In this document: positions 1 through 8,111 of the stretch, one piece after another
How the letters are laid out: each line of letters starts with the position of its first letter
Position numbering within the stretch: position 1 is the first letter of the stretch
Assembly: GCA_027491335.1 (NCBI GenBank)
Contig: JAIXWJ010000028.1
Span: forward strand, 1 to 34,677
Length of the DNA stretch: 34,677 nt
From: Actinomycetes bacterium
GTDB lineage: Bacteria > Actinomycetota > Acidimicrobiia > Acidimicrobiales > Ilumatobacteraceae
Direction of reading: 5' to 3'
The notes under the pieces: generated by a model
Database searches by the model: none
Told to the model about the DNA's origin: nothing
What the model saw: only the letters and a program-made list of their open reading frames with translations
Position numbers and translations under genes: made by a program

Positions 1-26
1 CGAACGCGGCTACACCATTAGCGAAC

Positions 27-509
27 TCAGGCGGTCGCCGGTTCCGTTTCGGTCGCTTCGACCTCGGACGCCACTTCCACCTCGGGTTCGTCCACCTGGG
101 GCAGACCCTCGGCGTAGCAACCGCCACCAGCCACGGCACGCGATGCCCGACGCAGACGCAACGCGTCCAGTGGCTTGATCAGCCAACCATCGGCCCCGCT
201 ACGACGCGCCATGTGAATGTCGGCCTCACGGTCGAGCAACATCAGAATCGGAACGTGCGGAAGAGTGCCGCCGCTCTCGTCGAGACGCAGATCCATGGTG
301 ACGGCGATGCCACCCATGGTGCCGATCTGCAGGTCCAGAATCACCAGATCGGGGGTGCGCCCCTTGACCACACCGGCCACGGCGCGTCCGTCACGGCAGT
401 GGGTGAAGGTGGTGTCGGGTCCACCGAGGGCGGCGACGACTTCGTCGACCAGCCAGTCGGCATCGGTTGCGAGGATCACGTGCACGACGAGAACGCTACC
501 CGTCGGCAT
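27..509 (-). CDS. Response-regulator receiver-domain protein
   Basis: A 160-residue protein that is almost entirely a CheY-like receiver domain. Visible landmarks are the acidic pair D16/D18 after the first strand, the likely phosphoacceptor D59 in VILDLQIGTMGG, and the conserved Lys K112 in GWLIKPLD. No DNA-binding or enzymatic output domain follows; instead there is an acidic, Glu-rich tail from about residue 138. The ATG at 509 is used; a GTG nine codons in (VILATD) is an alternative. It lies 26 nt downstream of the two Get3-like ATPase genes on the same strand, so it is probably their operon partner, which suggests a signalling or adaptor role. No histidine kinase is visible in the window. 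Confidence 0.8.
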   Translation of the reverse strand: MPTGSVLVVHVILATDADWLVDEVVAALGGPDTTFTHCRDGRAVAGVVKGRTPDLVILDLQIGTMGGIAVTMDLRLDESGGTLPHVPILMLLDREADIHMARRSGADGWLIKPLDALRLRRASRAVAGGGCYAEGLPQVDEPEVEVASEVEATETEPATA

Positions 510-535
510 GGTCGGGGGGCGAACAGCGGCCCCGA

Positions 536-1627
536 TCACCCCACGATTTCGCGGCCCAGGGCGTCGATGGTGTCCAGATCGTGAACATCGGCCGCTCGCT
601 GATCGATGCGAGCCACCGCCGCTCCCTGAACCCGCGCGAGCAAGGGCTCGATCACCACGTTCTCGGCTTCGGCCACCCGGCGCACGTGGGCCAGATTCTC
701 CTGCAACAGGGCGGTGGTCTCGTCGCCGGTCTTGCGGGCGGCCCGCGCGGCGGTGAGCGCACTGTTCGCCGAGCCCTTGCCGAAAGCTGGCTGCAGTCGA
801 TTCAACACCAACCCCGCCACCGCCACATCGCGTTGCGTCAACTGGCCGATGAAGTAGATCGCCTCGTCCACGGTGTCGCGACGCGCGGAACTCACCACCA
901 CGTATCGGCACTCGTTCGACTTCAACAACGACTGCACCGCACCGGCGCGTCGCACGAACCCGGGCTCGATGCCTTCGAACGCTTGGAAGAAGTCGACGGC
1001 GTCGGCCAGCACGTCGGCGCCGATGACGCGTCCGATGGTGCGCAGGATGGGTTGTGCCGCCAGGTTCAGCACCTTCAATCCACCGCGCGCCGGCGTCATC
1101 AACCAGCGGTACACGCGATGGTCGAGGAAGTTCATCAACTTCTGTGGCGCCTCGAGGAAGTCGAGAGCCTCGCGCGTGGGCGGGGTGTCCACCACCACCA
1201 GATCGAATCGATCGTCGTTGGCCAACTCGTACAGCTTCTCGGCGGCCATGTATTCCTGGCTGCCCGACAGACGACTTGCGATGTTCACGTAGAACGGGTT
1301 GTTCAGAATGCGTTCGGCCTGCGCTTCGTTGCGCGATTGCGCGCGAATCACCGCGTCGAAGGTGGCGCGAGCGTCCAACATCATCGCCCACAGTTGCGTG
1401 TCGCCATCCAAGGGAACGCGAGCCGGATCATTCGACAAGGTGCCAACACCCAACGCGTCGGCCAAGCGCCTGGCGGGGTCGATGGTGATCAGCACCACGC
1501 GTCGTCCGCGACGCGCGGCGGCGATGGCCAGCGCGGCCGCCGTGGTGGTCTTGCCCACACCACCGGATCCGCAGCACACCACCACCTTGGAATGGTCGAG
1601 CACCGATGCGAAGTCGGGGGCGTTCAT
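536..1627 (-). CDS. Get3/ArsA-like ATPase, second subunit
   Basis: A 363-residue SIMIBI-class P-loop ATPase of the ArsA/Get3 family. The Walker A is at residues 20-28 (GSGGVGKTT). Family members with the full signature have Lys where this one has Ser21, so the residue that reaches across the dimer to the partner's ATP is absent. Further motifs are VVLITIDPARRL (switch I region) and LVVVDTPPTREALDFL (switch II). The ATG overlaps the stop of the upstream ATPase in an ATGA, implying translational coupling. The pair resembles the mycobacterial Rv3679/Rv3680 (BagA/BagB) pair, which are Get3 homologues thought to act as a heteromer; whether they insert membrane proteins or serve metabolism is not settled. 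No arsenic genes are nearby, so arsenite transport is unlikely. Confidence 0.85.
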   Translation of the reverse strand: MNAPDFASVLDHSKVVVCCGSGGVGKTTTAAALAIAAARRGRRVVLITIDPARRLADALGVGTLSNDPARVPLDGDTQLWAMMLDARATFDAVIRAQSRNEAQAERILNNPFYVNIASRLSGSQEYMAAEKLYELANDDRFDLVVVDTPPTREALDFLEAPQKLMNFLDHRVYRWLMTPARGGLKVLNLAAQPILRTIGRVIGADVLADAVDFFQAFEGIEPGFVRRAGAVQSLLKSNECRYVVVSSARRDTVDEAIYFIGQLTQRDVAVAGLVLNRLQPAFGKGSANSALTAARAARKTGDETTALLQENLAHVRRVAEAENVVIEPLLARVQGAAVARIDQRAADVHDLDTIDALGREIVG

Positions 1628-2568
1628 GACGACTTCCTCGCGCGAGGCTTCTTCGGCGTCACACCGCGCAACTGATCGGCCAACATCGTCACGTCGTCGG
1701 CGCTCATGCTCGCGGTGGCGACGTGCGGCAATGTGATCACGTCATCCAGACCATCAGCGGTGATGCGATCGATGGCCCGACGGTGAAGAGCACTGCGTTC
1801 GGCGCGATACGCGGCGGCCTCACCGAGCGCGCCGGCGGGAAGTCCGCCCGCGGCGACCAGTTGCTCCACGTCGGTCGCGATGTCGACGTTGTTCACCACC
1901 ACCGGAGCAAAGGCGACTCCCACCGACTCGCGCAACAACTCGGTGGTCTCCAACATCTCGTTCACGGGCGTGGTCTCGGGCAGCGTCACCATCAACACCC
2001 GGCACCTGTCGGGGTCGGTCAACATCTGCTGCACTTCGATGGCCTGCGAGCGCAATGGTCCGCCACGAATGGTGGTGGCCATCGCCTTGGGCGACTGCAG
2101 GAAGCTGAGCGCATGACCGGCCGCGGGCGCGTCCACCACGATGAGGTCGTGTTCTCCGTCGGGTCCGGTGAGGCCCACGAGATGCTTGATCTTGCCCAAC
2201 ACCAACAGGTCGTCGATGCCCGGTGCGGCGCTGGACACCACGCCCACCACGCCGGTGGCCACCAATCGCTTGGCCAGTCGGGCCAGCCCCTGGGTGGCCA
2301 AGTAGTCCTGCAACGCCTCGCTGGCGGTGATGGTGCGCAGGTGGATGCTGCCCGTGCCGTTCGGACCGAGACCCGTGTGGATGGTGGTTCCGTCGTACGT
2401 GGTGCCATCGGTGGCGCGACCACCCAGCAGTTCGGACAGCCCGGTTCGGGAGTCAAGGGTCACAACCAGCACCCGCAGACCACTGTCGGCTGAGGCGCGT
2501 GCCATCACGGCGGTTACCGTGGTCTTGCCGACACCCCCTTTGCCGGCCACCACGAGCAACCGCGACAT
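1624..2568 (-). CDS. Get3/ArsA-like ATPase, first subunit
   Basis: A 314-residue ATPase of the ArsA/Get3 family. The deviant Walker A is intact at residues 9-17 (GKGGVGKTT), with signature Lys10 and P-loop Lys15. LVVTLDSRTGLSELLG follows, and the switch II region reads IVVDAPAAGHALSFLQ. The start at 2568 puts the first strand directly before the P-loop, as usual; an in-frame ATG at 2607 would add 13 residues but run into the divergent nfeD control region, so it was not chosen. It is first in a minus-strand operon, ATPase-ATPase-receiver protein. The complementary P-loops of this protein and its neighbour suggest an asymmetric heterodimer. Confidence 0.85.
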   Translation of the reverse strand: MSRLLVVAGKGGVGKTTVTAVMARASADSGLRVLVVTLDSRTGLSELLGGRATDGTTYDGTTIHTGLGPNGTGSIHLRTITASEALQDYLATQGLARLAKRLVATGVVGVVSSAAPGIDDLLVLGKIKHLVGLTGPDGEHDLIVVDAPAAGHALSFLQSPKAMATTIRGGPLRSQAIEVQQMLTDPDRCRVLMVTLPETTPVNEMLETTELLRESVGVAFAPVVVNNVDIATDVEQLVAAGGLPAGALGEAAAYRAERSALHRRAIDRITADGLDDVITLPHVATASMSADDVTMLADQLRGVTPKKPRARKSS

Positions 2569-2609
2569 GGTGAACGTTCGGCTCGGACTAACGCTCTTCG
2601 GAGGCACTC
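2569..2609. promoter_or_regulatory. Divergent control region, Get3-like operon / nfeD
   Basis: A 41-bp gap between divergent starts. For nfeD there is a clear ribosome binding site, GGAGG at 2600-2604, five bases before the GTG at 2610, which decides that start. A TAACGC at 2589-2594 could be part of a -10 element. No convincing -10 or Shine-Dalgarno was found for the minus-strand gene. Confidence 0.45.
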
Positions 2610-3959
2610 GTGCGCAGACTAGCGATCCTCTTCATGGCCACCGGTGCCGTGCTCGGTTTCTCGGGTACGGCACATGCGTCATCGGACACAGCGGTTCCCG
2701 ACGACACCGCCATCACCACCAGCGTCGAGAGTTCGGTGGTGGGCTTGGCCCCCGTCGACGTGTTGCAGGTGTCGGGCTTGATGGACGACATCATGGTGGA
2801 CGAGATCGAGCAAGCCATCGAGCGCGCCGAGTCCAACGGTGCTCAGGCACTGATTCTGCAGTTGAACTCGAAAGCCGCCGTGGTGGGACGCGACACCATG
2901 CAGGATCTGTACGAGCGCATCGCCACCGCTTCGGTGCCGGTGGCGATCTGGGTGGGTCCCTCGGGCGCGCGCGCCACGGGTCTTCCCGCGCAGTTGTTGT
3001 CGGCCGCCGACGCCACGGGCATGGCGCCGGGTGCGCGCATCGGTCGTTCGGGCACTCCGTTGGCCGATGACGTCGACTTCGGTGATGCCACCGACGCGTT
3101 GCGCACCGAGACCTTGGGCTTCCAGGACGCGCGACGCGCCGGTGCTTTGAAGTTGGAGATCAGCGACGAAGGAGCACCCACCATTCGCAACATGGTGTTC
3201 GCTCTGGACGGTCTCACCATCGACGGCGTGGAACTGGACACCGCTGTGGAGAATCTGAATGACGACGGCACCGTGGCCAACGACATCACCACCGTTCGCT
3301 TCCACAAGTTGGGACTGTGGCCGCAGATGCTGCACACATCGGCCAGCCCGCCGGTGGCCTACCTGTTCCTCATCATCGGGTTGGCGCTGATCCTGTTCGA
3401 GTTCTTCACCGCCGGCATCGGCGTGGCCGGTGTGGTGGGCGCGGTCTTGGCGTTGCTCGGCTTCTACGGATTGGGTGCGTTGCCCGAACGGGGTTGGGCG
3501 CTCGGCTTGATCCTGTTCAGCTTCGTGGCCTTCGCCGTCGACGTTCAGGTGGGACTACCACGTCTCTGGACCGGTGTGGGACTGGTGGCGTTTTCCATCG
3601 GCTCCGTGTTCTTGTTCCCCACGTTCGATCAACAGAACCTGCGTGTGTCGTGGCTGACGTTGCTGGTGGGAATCGGCGGTATCGCCCTCACCTACATCTC
3701 GGGCATGCCCAGCATGACGCGCACCCGATTCGCCACGCCCACCATCGGTCGTGAGCGCCTGATCGGCGAGACCGGTCGTGCCGTGACCGACATCGCTCCC
3801 GACGGCGCGGTGCAGATCGGTGAGTCGCGCTGGAAGGCTCGCACCAACCGCGCCACACCGGTGAAGGCCGGCGAGGTGGCACGCGTGGTGGCCATCGACG
3901 GTGTCGTGTTGGAAGTGGAACCCGAAGCGGGTGGAGCCCGCGACTACCGCGAACGCTGA
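2610..3959 (+). CDS. nfeD: NfeD-type membrane protein with degenerate ClpP-like domain
   Basis: A 449-residue, full-length NfeD-family protein. Residues 1-23 are a signal peptide ending AHA. About residues 45-215 form the extracytoplasmic ClpP/1510-N type serine-protease domain, residues 247-363 a cluster of hydrophobic membrane helices, and residues 375-445 the cytosolic OB-fold NfeD domain. Family proteases have GARAASAG with the catalytic Ser; here the stretch near residues 118-125 reads GARATGLP, and the usual TPGG oxyanion loop is replaced by LNSKAAV. The protease domain therefore looks inactive and may bind rather than cut. NfeD proteins usually partner stomatin/SPFH proteins; none is in this window. 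Start is GTG with a good GGAGG upstream. Confidence 0.85.
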   Translation: MRRLAILFMATGAVLGFSGTAHASSDTAVPDDTAITTSVESSVVGLAPVDVLQVSGLMDDIMVDEIEQAIERAESNGAQALILQLNSKAAVVGRDTMQDLYERIATASVPVAIWVGPSGARATGLPAQLLSAADATGMAPGARIGRSGTPLADDVDFGDATDALRTETLGFQDARRAGALKLEISDEGAPTIRNMVFALDGLTIDGVELDTAVENLNDDGTVANDITTVRFHKLGLWPQMLHTSASPPVAYLFLIIGLALILFEFFTAGIGVAGVVGAVLALLGFYGLGALPERGWALGLILFSFVAFAVDVQVGLPRLWTGVGLVAFSIGSVFLFPTFDQQNLRVSWLTLLVGIGGIALTYISGMPSMTRTRFATPTIGRERLIGETGRAVTDIAPDGAVQIGESRWKARTNRATPVKAGEVARVVAIDGVVLEVEPEAGGARDYRER

Positions 3960-4007
3960 CCTTGTTCGAACGATGACACTGTTCGACCAATGACACTGTT
4001 CGATCGC
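3957..4007 (+). repeat. Three 17-bp tandem repeats across the nfeD stop and alkB start
   Basis: Three imperfect copies with exact 17-bp period begin at 3957, 3974 and 3991. The shared core is TGAC, two variable bases, then TGTTCGA. The first copy begins with the nfeD stop codon TGA; the third supplies the first codons of alkB. Because 17 is not a multiple of three, the repeated ATG falls in two frames. Confidence 0.85.
3973..3993 (+). other. Possible six-codon leader ORF overlapping the alkB start
   Basis: The ATG in the second 17-bp repeat opens a six-codon frame (MTLFDQ) whose TGA overlaps the alkB ATG as ATGA. The alkB start has no recognisable Shine-Dalgarno of its own, so termination-reinitiation from this mini-ORF is conceivable. 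It may equally be a by-product of the repeat duplication. Confidence 0.3.
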
Positions 4008-4583
4008 GGTGACGTTCGGCAGTTGCTGCCGTACGACGGCGAGGTCTGGTATCACACCGACGTCTTCACGGTGACCGAAGCGCGCCGGCACTTGGCGGCG
4101 CTGATGGACGAGACGCCGTGGGAGAGCCGCAACATCGTGTTGTTCGGACGCGAGGTGCCCCAGCCGCGCTTGGCCTGTTGGTACGGCGATCGTGCGTACA
4201 CGTACTCGGGACTCACGCTGGAGCCCCGCGAGTTCACACCGCGACTACGCGAGTTGGCCGAGATCGCGACCACGTTCGCCGGCCGATCTTTCAACACGGT
4301 GTTGGCCAACCTTTATCGAGACGGACGCGATTCCATGGGCTGGCACGCCGACGACGAACGCGAACTGGGCTCCGAACCCGTGATCGCGTCGTTGTCGTTC
4401 GGAGCCGTGCGACGGTTTCGTTTCCGTCATCGGGATTCCCGCGAGGTGGTCGAGGTCGCTCTGGAACCCGGTTCGGTGTTGGTGATGCGCGGTCTCACCC
4501 AGCATTGCTGGATGCACGACCTACCCAAGACCACCAAGGTGACCGAGCCGCGCGTGAACCTGACCTTTCGTCACATCGCCTGA
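3990..4583 (+). CDS. alkB: AlkB-family Fe(II)/2-oxoglutarate dioxygenase
   Basis: A 197-residue AlkB-type oxygenase that would remove alkyl damage from DNA or RNA bases by oxidative dealkylation in the cytoplasm. The iron-binding triad is visible: H119 and D121 in GWHADDE, and H176 in WMHDLPKT. The 2-oxoglutarate-binding arginines are R188 and R194 in PRVNLTFR. The nucleotide-recognition lid is represented by NTVLANLYRDG, which resembles the ALKBH2/3-like branch more than E. coli AlkB. Its stop codon abuts the convergent selB stop so that the six bases TGATCA hold both. Start: ATG inside the 17-bp repeat array; an out-of-frame ATG lies 17 bp upstream. Confidence 0.9.
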   Translation: MTLFDRGDVRQLLPYDGEVWYHTDVFTVTEARRHLAALMDETPWESRNIVLFGREVPQPRLACWYGDRAYTYSGLTLEPREFTPRLRELAEIATTFAGRSFNTVLANLYRDGRDSMGWHADDERELGSEPVIASLSFGAVRRFRFRHRDSREVVEVALEPGSVLVMRGLTQHCWMHDLPKTTKVTEPRVNLTFRHIA

Positions 4584-6293
4584 TCACAGGCGCGGGCCGG
4601 CGATGCGCACGTCGTCGCGTCGACGGGTGATGCCACGCGCGTCCAGTTCGGTGGCCAAAGGAACCGCGTGCTTGCGCGTGATGCCCAGTGTTTCGCGGAA
4701 CTGCGACATGGTGAAGCCCCCGGGATGTGCCGACAAGAGATCGCGTGCCGCTCCGTGCGCGCGAGCGAGGGCGTCGACGTGAAACCACTCTCCGTCGCGT
4801 TCGAACAGCAGACCCAACTTGGCCAATCGACGCAGATCGGCGTTGACGATTCCCGCCGGGGCGGAGGGCGCGCAGCCACCAGCTCGCAGTTGCTCGATCA
4901 CCGGATGTTCCAGCAACGGATCCGTGGTGCCCTTGGCGCGCACGCGTCCGTTGTCGACGATCGTGTGGTCCAAGGTGTCGATGATGGCGCGCTCGATGTC
5001 GTCGAACGCGGCGATGTCGAGGCCTTCGGCACCGGCGACATCGATTCGCGATACGAGGTCGGCTTTGAGCGCATCGAACCGCGCTTGGTCCACCACCCAC
5101 ATGCCAATGGTGGCCGGCACCGACTCACCGGTGAGTATCTCCAGTTCGGCCACGTCGATCGGACCGCGTTCGGCCACCACGCGGCGCCAATCGGTGTCGG
5201 GCTTGGCGCGCGACGCGGGGCGCACGGGGTTCACGTCCAACACCTGGCCGCCACCGACCGTTTCGCTGCGACCGCTCTCGCGCAAGATGAAGTGGTCGTG
5301 GGGGAGCAGGGGGACGCGACGATCCAAGTGCAGGCGAACGAACGCCGTGGAACCCGGTTCGATGGACTCGGGTCCGATCACGCGCAAGCGGGCCGGAATC
5401 TCGTCGCTTCCGATGTGCACCGTGTAGGCGCCGCGTCGGGAAACCTTGTGGCCCAGCGTGTCCAACACCTGAAGACGCGCGTCGACACGATCGCTGTGGA
5501 ACCACTGGCCCGACTTCACAACGCCGTCGCCACGTTGTAGTTCGCGATGATCGACGCCGGTGAGATTCAGCGCCACCCGATGGCCCGGTGCGATGCTCTC
5601 CACGTTCGCCCCCAACGTCTGGATGCCGCGAATGCGTGCCTCCAACGTGCGTGGGCCCACCACGACGTGATCGCCCACATTGAACGAACCGTCGCGCAGG
5701 GTGCCGGTGACCACGGTGCCGCTTCCCTTGGCCGCGAACACGCGGTCGACGAACAATCGCGGTCGACCACGGTCGACCGAAGCGGGCGTGGAGCGTGCGA
5801 GGGCGGCGAGAGTTTCGACGAGGTCGGACATTCCGAAGCCGGTGGTGGCCGAGACCGGCACGATGGGCGCACCCTCCAGGAACGTGCCCTCCACATGATC
5901 GATCACTTCGAGCGTGGCCAGTTCCAGATGATCGGCATCGCACAGATCGGCTTTGGTGAGTGCCACCACACCCGCCGGTGCGCCGGTGAGCTGCAGAATG
6001 CGCAGGTGCTCTTCGGTTTGGGGCATCCACCCTTCGTTGGCATCCACCACGAAAAGGCAACCGTTGATGCCGCCGACGCCGGCCAGCATGTTGCCGAGGT
6101 AGCGCACGTGACCGGGCACATCGATGAACGAGATGCGCTCGCCGGTGGGGGTGTCCAGATGCGCGAATCCCAGATCGATGGTGAGACCGCGTTCTTGTTC
6201 CTCGGTCCAGCGATCGGGGTTGGTGCCGGTGAGGGTCTTGATGAGGGTGGACTTGCCGTGGTCCACGTGGCCGGCGGTGGCGACGACGCGCAT
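4584..6293 (-). CDS. selB: Selenocysteine-specific elongation factor SelB
   Basis: A 569-residue translation GTPase that delivers Sec-tRNA(Sec) to UGA codons marked by a SECIS hairpin. The N-terminal G domain shows GHVDHGKST (residues 7-15), the switch region RGLTIDLGFA, DVPGH and TKAD. EF-Tu-like beta-barrel domains follow at about 175-360, including the SelB-like stretch RLFVDRVFAAKGSGTVVTGT. The C-terminal 200 residues form winged-helix repeats that bind SECIS RNA, ending in FRETLGITRKHAVPLAT. The ATG at 6293 is one base after the selA stop (TGACATG), so the two are translationally coupled; upstream in-frame ATGs would overlap selA and were rejected. Its presence implies that the organism makes selenoproteins. 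No selenoprotein gene with an in-frame UGA was recognised here. Confidence 0.95.
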   Translation of the reverse strand: MRVVATAGHVDHGKSTLIKTLTGTNPDRWTEEQERGLTIDLGFAHLDTPTGERISFIDVPGHVRYLGNMLAGVGGINGCLFVVDANEGWMPQTEEHLRILQLTGAPAGVVALTKADLCDADHLELATLEVIDHVEGTFLEGAPIVPVSATTGFGMSDLVETLAALARSTPASVDRGRPRLFVDRVFAAKGSGTVVTGTLRDGSFNVGDHVVVGPRTLEARIRGIQTLGANVESIAPGHRVALNLTGVDHRELQRGDGVVKSGQWFHSDRVDARLQVLDTLGHKVSRRGAYTVHIGSDEIPARLRVIGPESIEPGSTAFVRLHLDRRVPLLPHDHFILRESGRSETVGGGQVLDVNPVRPASRAKPDTDWRRVVAERGPIDVAELEILTGESVPATIGMWVVDQARFDALKADLVSRIDVAGAEGLDIAAFDDIERAIIDTLDHTIVDNGRVRAKGTTDPLLEHPVIEQLRAGGCAPSAPAGIVNADLRRLAKLGLLFERDGEWFHVDALARAHGAARDLLSAHPGGFTMSQFRETLGITRKHAVPLATELDARGITRRRDDVRIAGPRL

Positions 6294-6294
6294 G

Positions 6295-7584
6295 TCAGTC
6301 GAGCGAGCGCAGGATGGAGGCGACCACACCATCGTCGGCGGGATCGATCGTGCGCACATCGATGTAGGTGGTGTCGTCGCGCACGCGAGCGATGAGCGGC
6401 GGGGAGGCGTTGCGCATGGCCACGAGGTGATCGCCGGTCAACGCGATGGCGACCGACGCGATGGACGCACCCGGTGTGCTGCCGGCACCGGGTAGCGAGT
6501 CGCAATCGGCCACCACACCACGGCCGGCGTCGGCGATGATCGCCTCGGCGCGCGTGCGCAACGTGGTCCACGGTGCGGCGGCCATGCGCCAGAACGGGAT
6601 GTCGGTGGTGGCGGTGCGAGCCAAGTACGCGAGCACGGTGTGATGCAGAGCCGACAACACCAAGCCGCCGGGTCGCAGGGCACGGGCCAACGGATGGGAT
6701 GCGCACGCCTTCACCAGATCGGCGCGACCGGCGATGATTCCGCTCTGCGGACCACCCATCAACTTGTCGCCGCTGAAAGTGACCAGATCGGCGCCGGCGG
6801 CCAAAGACTGACGAGCGGCCGGTTCACCGTTCAACCAACTCGGCGGCCCGTCGGGCAACCACGGACAGGCGGCGTCCAACAGGCCCGAGCCGATGTCGGC
6901 CACCACCGGCACGCCGAGCGACGAGAGTTCGTGCACCGAGGTCTCCTCGACGAAGCCCTCCACGCGGTAGTTGGACGGATGAACCTTCAACACCATCGCG
7001 ACGTCGTTCTTTTTGTTGGCGATGGCCTTGCGATAGTCGTTCAGGCGGGTGCGATTGGTGGTGCCCACGTCCACCAATCGGGCGCCGGATTGCTCCATCA
7101 CCTCGGGCACGCGAAAGCCGCCGCCGATCTCCACGCTCTCACCGCGGCTGACCGCCACGTCGCGTCCGCCGGCGAGCGCGGCCAACACCAACATCACGGC
7201 CGCGGCGTTGTTGTTCACCACCATGGCATCCTCGGCGCCGCACGCCAGAGCGATGAGTCGACCGATGCCCTCTTGACGACTGCCGCGCTGACCGGTTCGC
7301 AGATCGAACTCCAGGTTCTGCGCGCGGGCGTCGTGGTGGAACGACACGGGGGAGCGACCGAGGTTCGTGTGCGCGATCACGCCGGTGCCGTTGATGACGG
7401 GCACCAGTAGAGCGTCGGCGGTGTCGCGCGCGATGCTCTCGGCTCGCGATGGATCACCGCTGGCGATGGCTCGTCGGGCGGCGTCGACCAACAGCGGGTG
7501 CGGAAGGCCGATGTGGGCGATGGAGCGGGCCAAGGCGTCGACACTGGGGGGCCGCGTGTTGGGCGCGTTCGTGTCGGCGGACAT
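6295..7584 (-). CDS. selA: L-seryl-tRNA(Sec) selenium transferase SelA
   Basis: A 429-residue PLP enzyme of the bacterial SelA family, which converts seryl-tRNA(Sec) to selenocysteyl-tRNA(Sec) using selenophosphate. Signatures are NGTGVIAHTNLGRSP, the NNNAAAVML stretch, SRGESVEIGGGFRVPEVM, KVHPSNYRVEGF and the PLP-lysine region TFSGDKLMGGPQSGI. The length is slightly below the typical 450-470. It is followed by selB after one base. Neither selD (selenophosphate synthetase) nor a tRNA(Sec) gene was found in this window, so these must lie elsewhere. The start is a leaderless-type ATG with TAGCGT seven bases upstream. Confidence 0.95.
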   Translation of the reverse strand: MSADTNAPNTRPPSVDALARSIAHIGLPHPLLVDAARRAIASGDPSRAESIARDTADALLVPVINGTGVIAHTNLGRSPVSFHHDARAQNLEFDLRTGQRGSRQEGIGRLIALACGAEDAMVVNNNAAAVMLVLAALAGGRDVAVSRGESVEIGGGFRVPEVMEQSGARLVDVGTTNRTRLNDYRKAIANKKNDVAMVLKVHPSNYRVEGFVEETSVHELSSLGVPVVADIGSGLLDAACPWLPDGPPSWLNGEPAARQSLAAGADLVTFSGDKLMGGPQSGIIAGRADLVKACASHPLARALRPGGLVLSALHHTVLAYLARTATTDIPFWRMAAAPWTTLRTRAEAIIADAGRGVVADCDSLPGAGSTPGASIASVAIALTGDHLVAMRNASPPLIARVRDDTTYIDVRTIDPADDGVVASILRSLD

Positions 7585-7591
7585 GGGAGGG

Positions 7592-7597
7592 ACGCTA
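7592..7597 (-). promoter_or_regulatory. selA -10 element (leaderless type)
   Basis: On the minus strand TAGCGT is separated by seven bases from the selA ATG. No Shine-Dalgarno fits between them, so the transcript probably begins at or beside the start codon. Confidence 0.6.
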
Positions 7598-7642
7598 TCC
7601 GCGCGGCCAGATGGGCGACGGAGCGAGAAGTGCGGTGCTGGC

Positions 7643-7648
7643 TAGGGT
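7643..7648 (+). promoter_or_regulatory. fxsA -10 element (leaderless type)
   Basis: TAGGGT, six bases, then the GTG at 7655. This is the same spacing as the other leaderless starts in the window. Confidence 0.6.
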
Positions 7649-7654
7649 GACGAC

Positions 7655-8107
7655 GTGATCCTGTTGTTGCTGTTCGTGGTGGTGCCCATCGCCGAGTTGT
7701 ACACGATCATCCGCGTGGGCGCGTCCATCGGTTTTCTCAACACGCTCGCGTTGATCATCGCGGTGGGGTTCGTTGGTTCGTGGTTGGTGAAGCGCGAAGG
7801 CATGCGCACGTGGGTGCGGTTCAACCAGACCTTGGCGTCGGGTCAGATCCCGGCCAAGGAGATGGTGGACGGAGTGTTGATCCTGGGGGCCGGCGCCCTG
7901 CTGTTGACCCCCGGGTTCCTGAGCGACGTGTTCGGAATCCTGATGTTGTTCCCGCCGACGCGAGCCGTGTTGCGCGGCTACGTGATGAAGCGGGTGAAGG
8001 CCGGCAATTTCGTGGTGCGCACCACGTTCATGGGTGGCTCTTCGGCCCCGGGTCGACAGGGTCCGATCGTCGACACCGACGCCACGGAACCCAAGGGCGA
8101 GATCTGA
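7655..8107 (+). CDS. fxsA: FxsA-family membrane protein
   Basis: A 150-residue integral membrane protein of the FxsA family. It begins with a hydrophobic helix carrying the family's conserved VPIAELY, followed by GASIGFLNTLALIIAVGFVGSWLV, the cytoplasmic KREGMRTW segment, the conserved amphipathic GQIPAKEMVDG, and a third helix with LLLTPGFLSDVFG. E. coli FxsA overproduction relieves phage T7 exclusion by F plasmids, but its normal function is unknown. The start is GTG without a Shine-Dalgarno and a TAGGGT six bases upstream. It is monocistronic, between the divergent selA and convergent mrp. Confidence 0.9.
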   Translation: MILLLLFVVVPIAELYTIIRVGASIGFLNTLALIIAVGFVGSWLVKREGMRTWVRFNQTLASGQIPAKEMVDGVLILGAGALLLTPGFLSDVFGILMLFPPTRAVLRGYVMKRVKAGNFVVRTTFMGGSSAPGRQGPIVDTDATEPKGEI

Positions 8108-8111
8108 CCCG

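Noticed and set aside
536..2568. The two ATPases as an arsenite export pump.
   Set aside because: There is no arsB, arsR or arsD nearby, and each is a single-domain Get3-like protein rather than a tandem ArsA.
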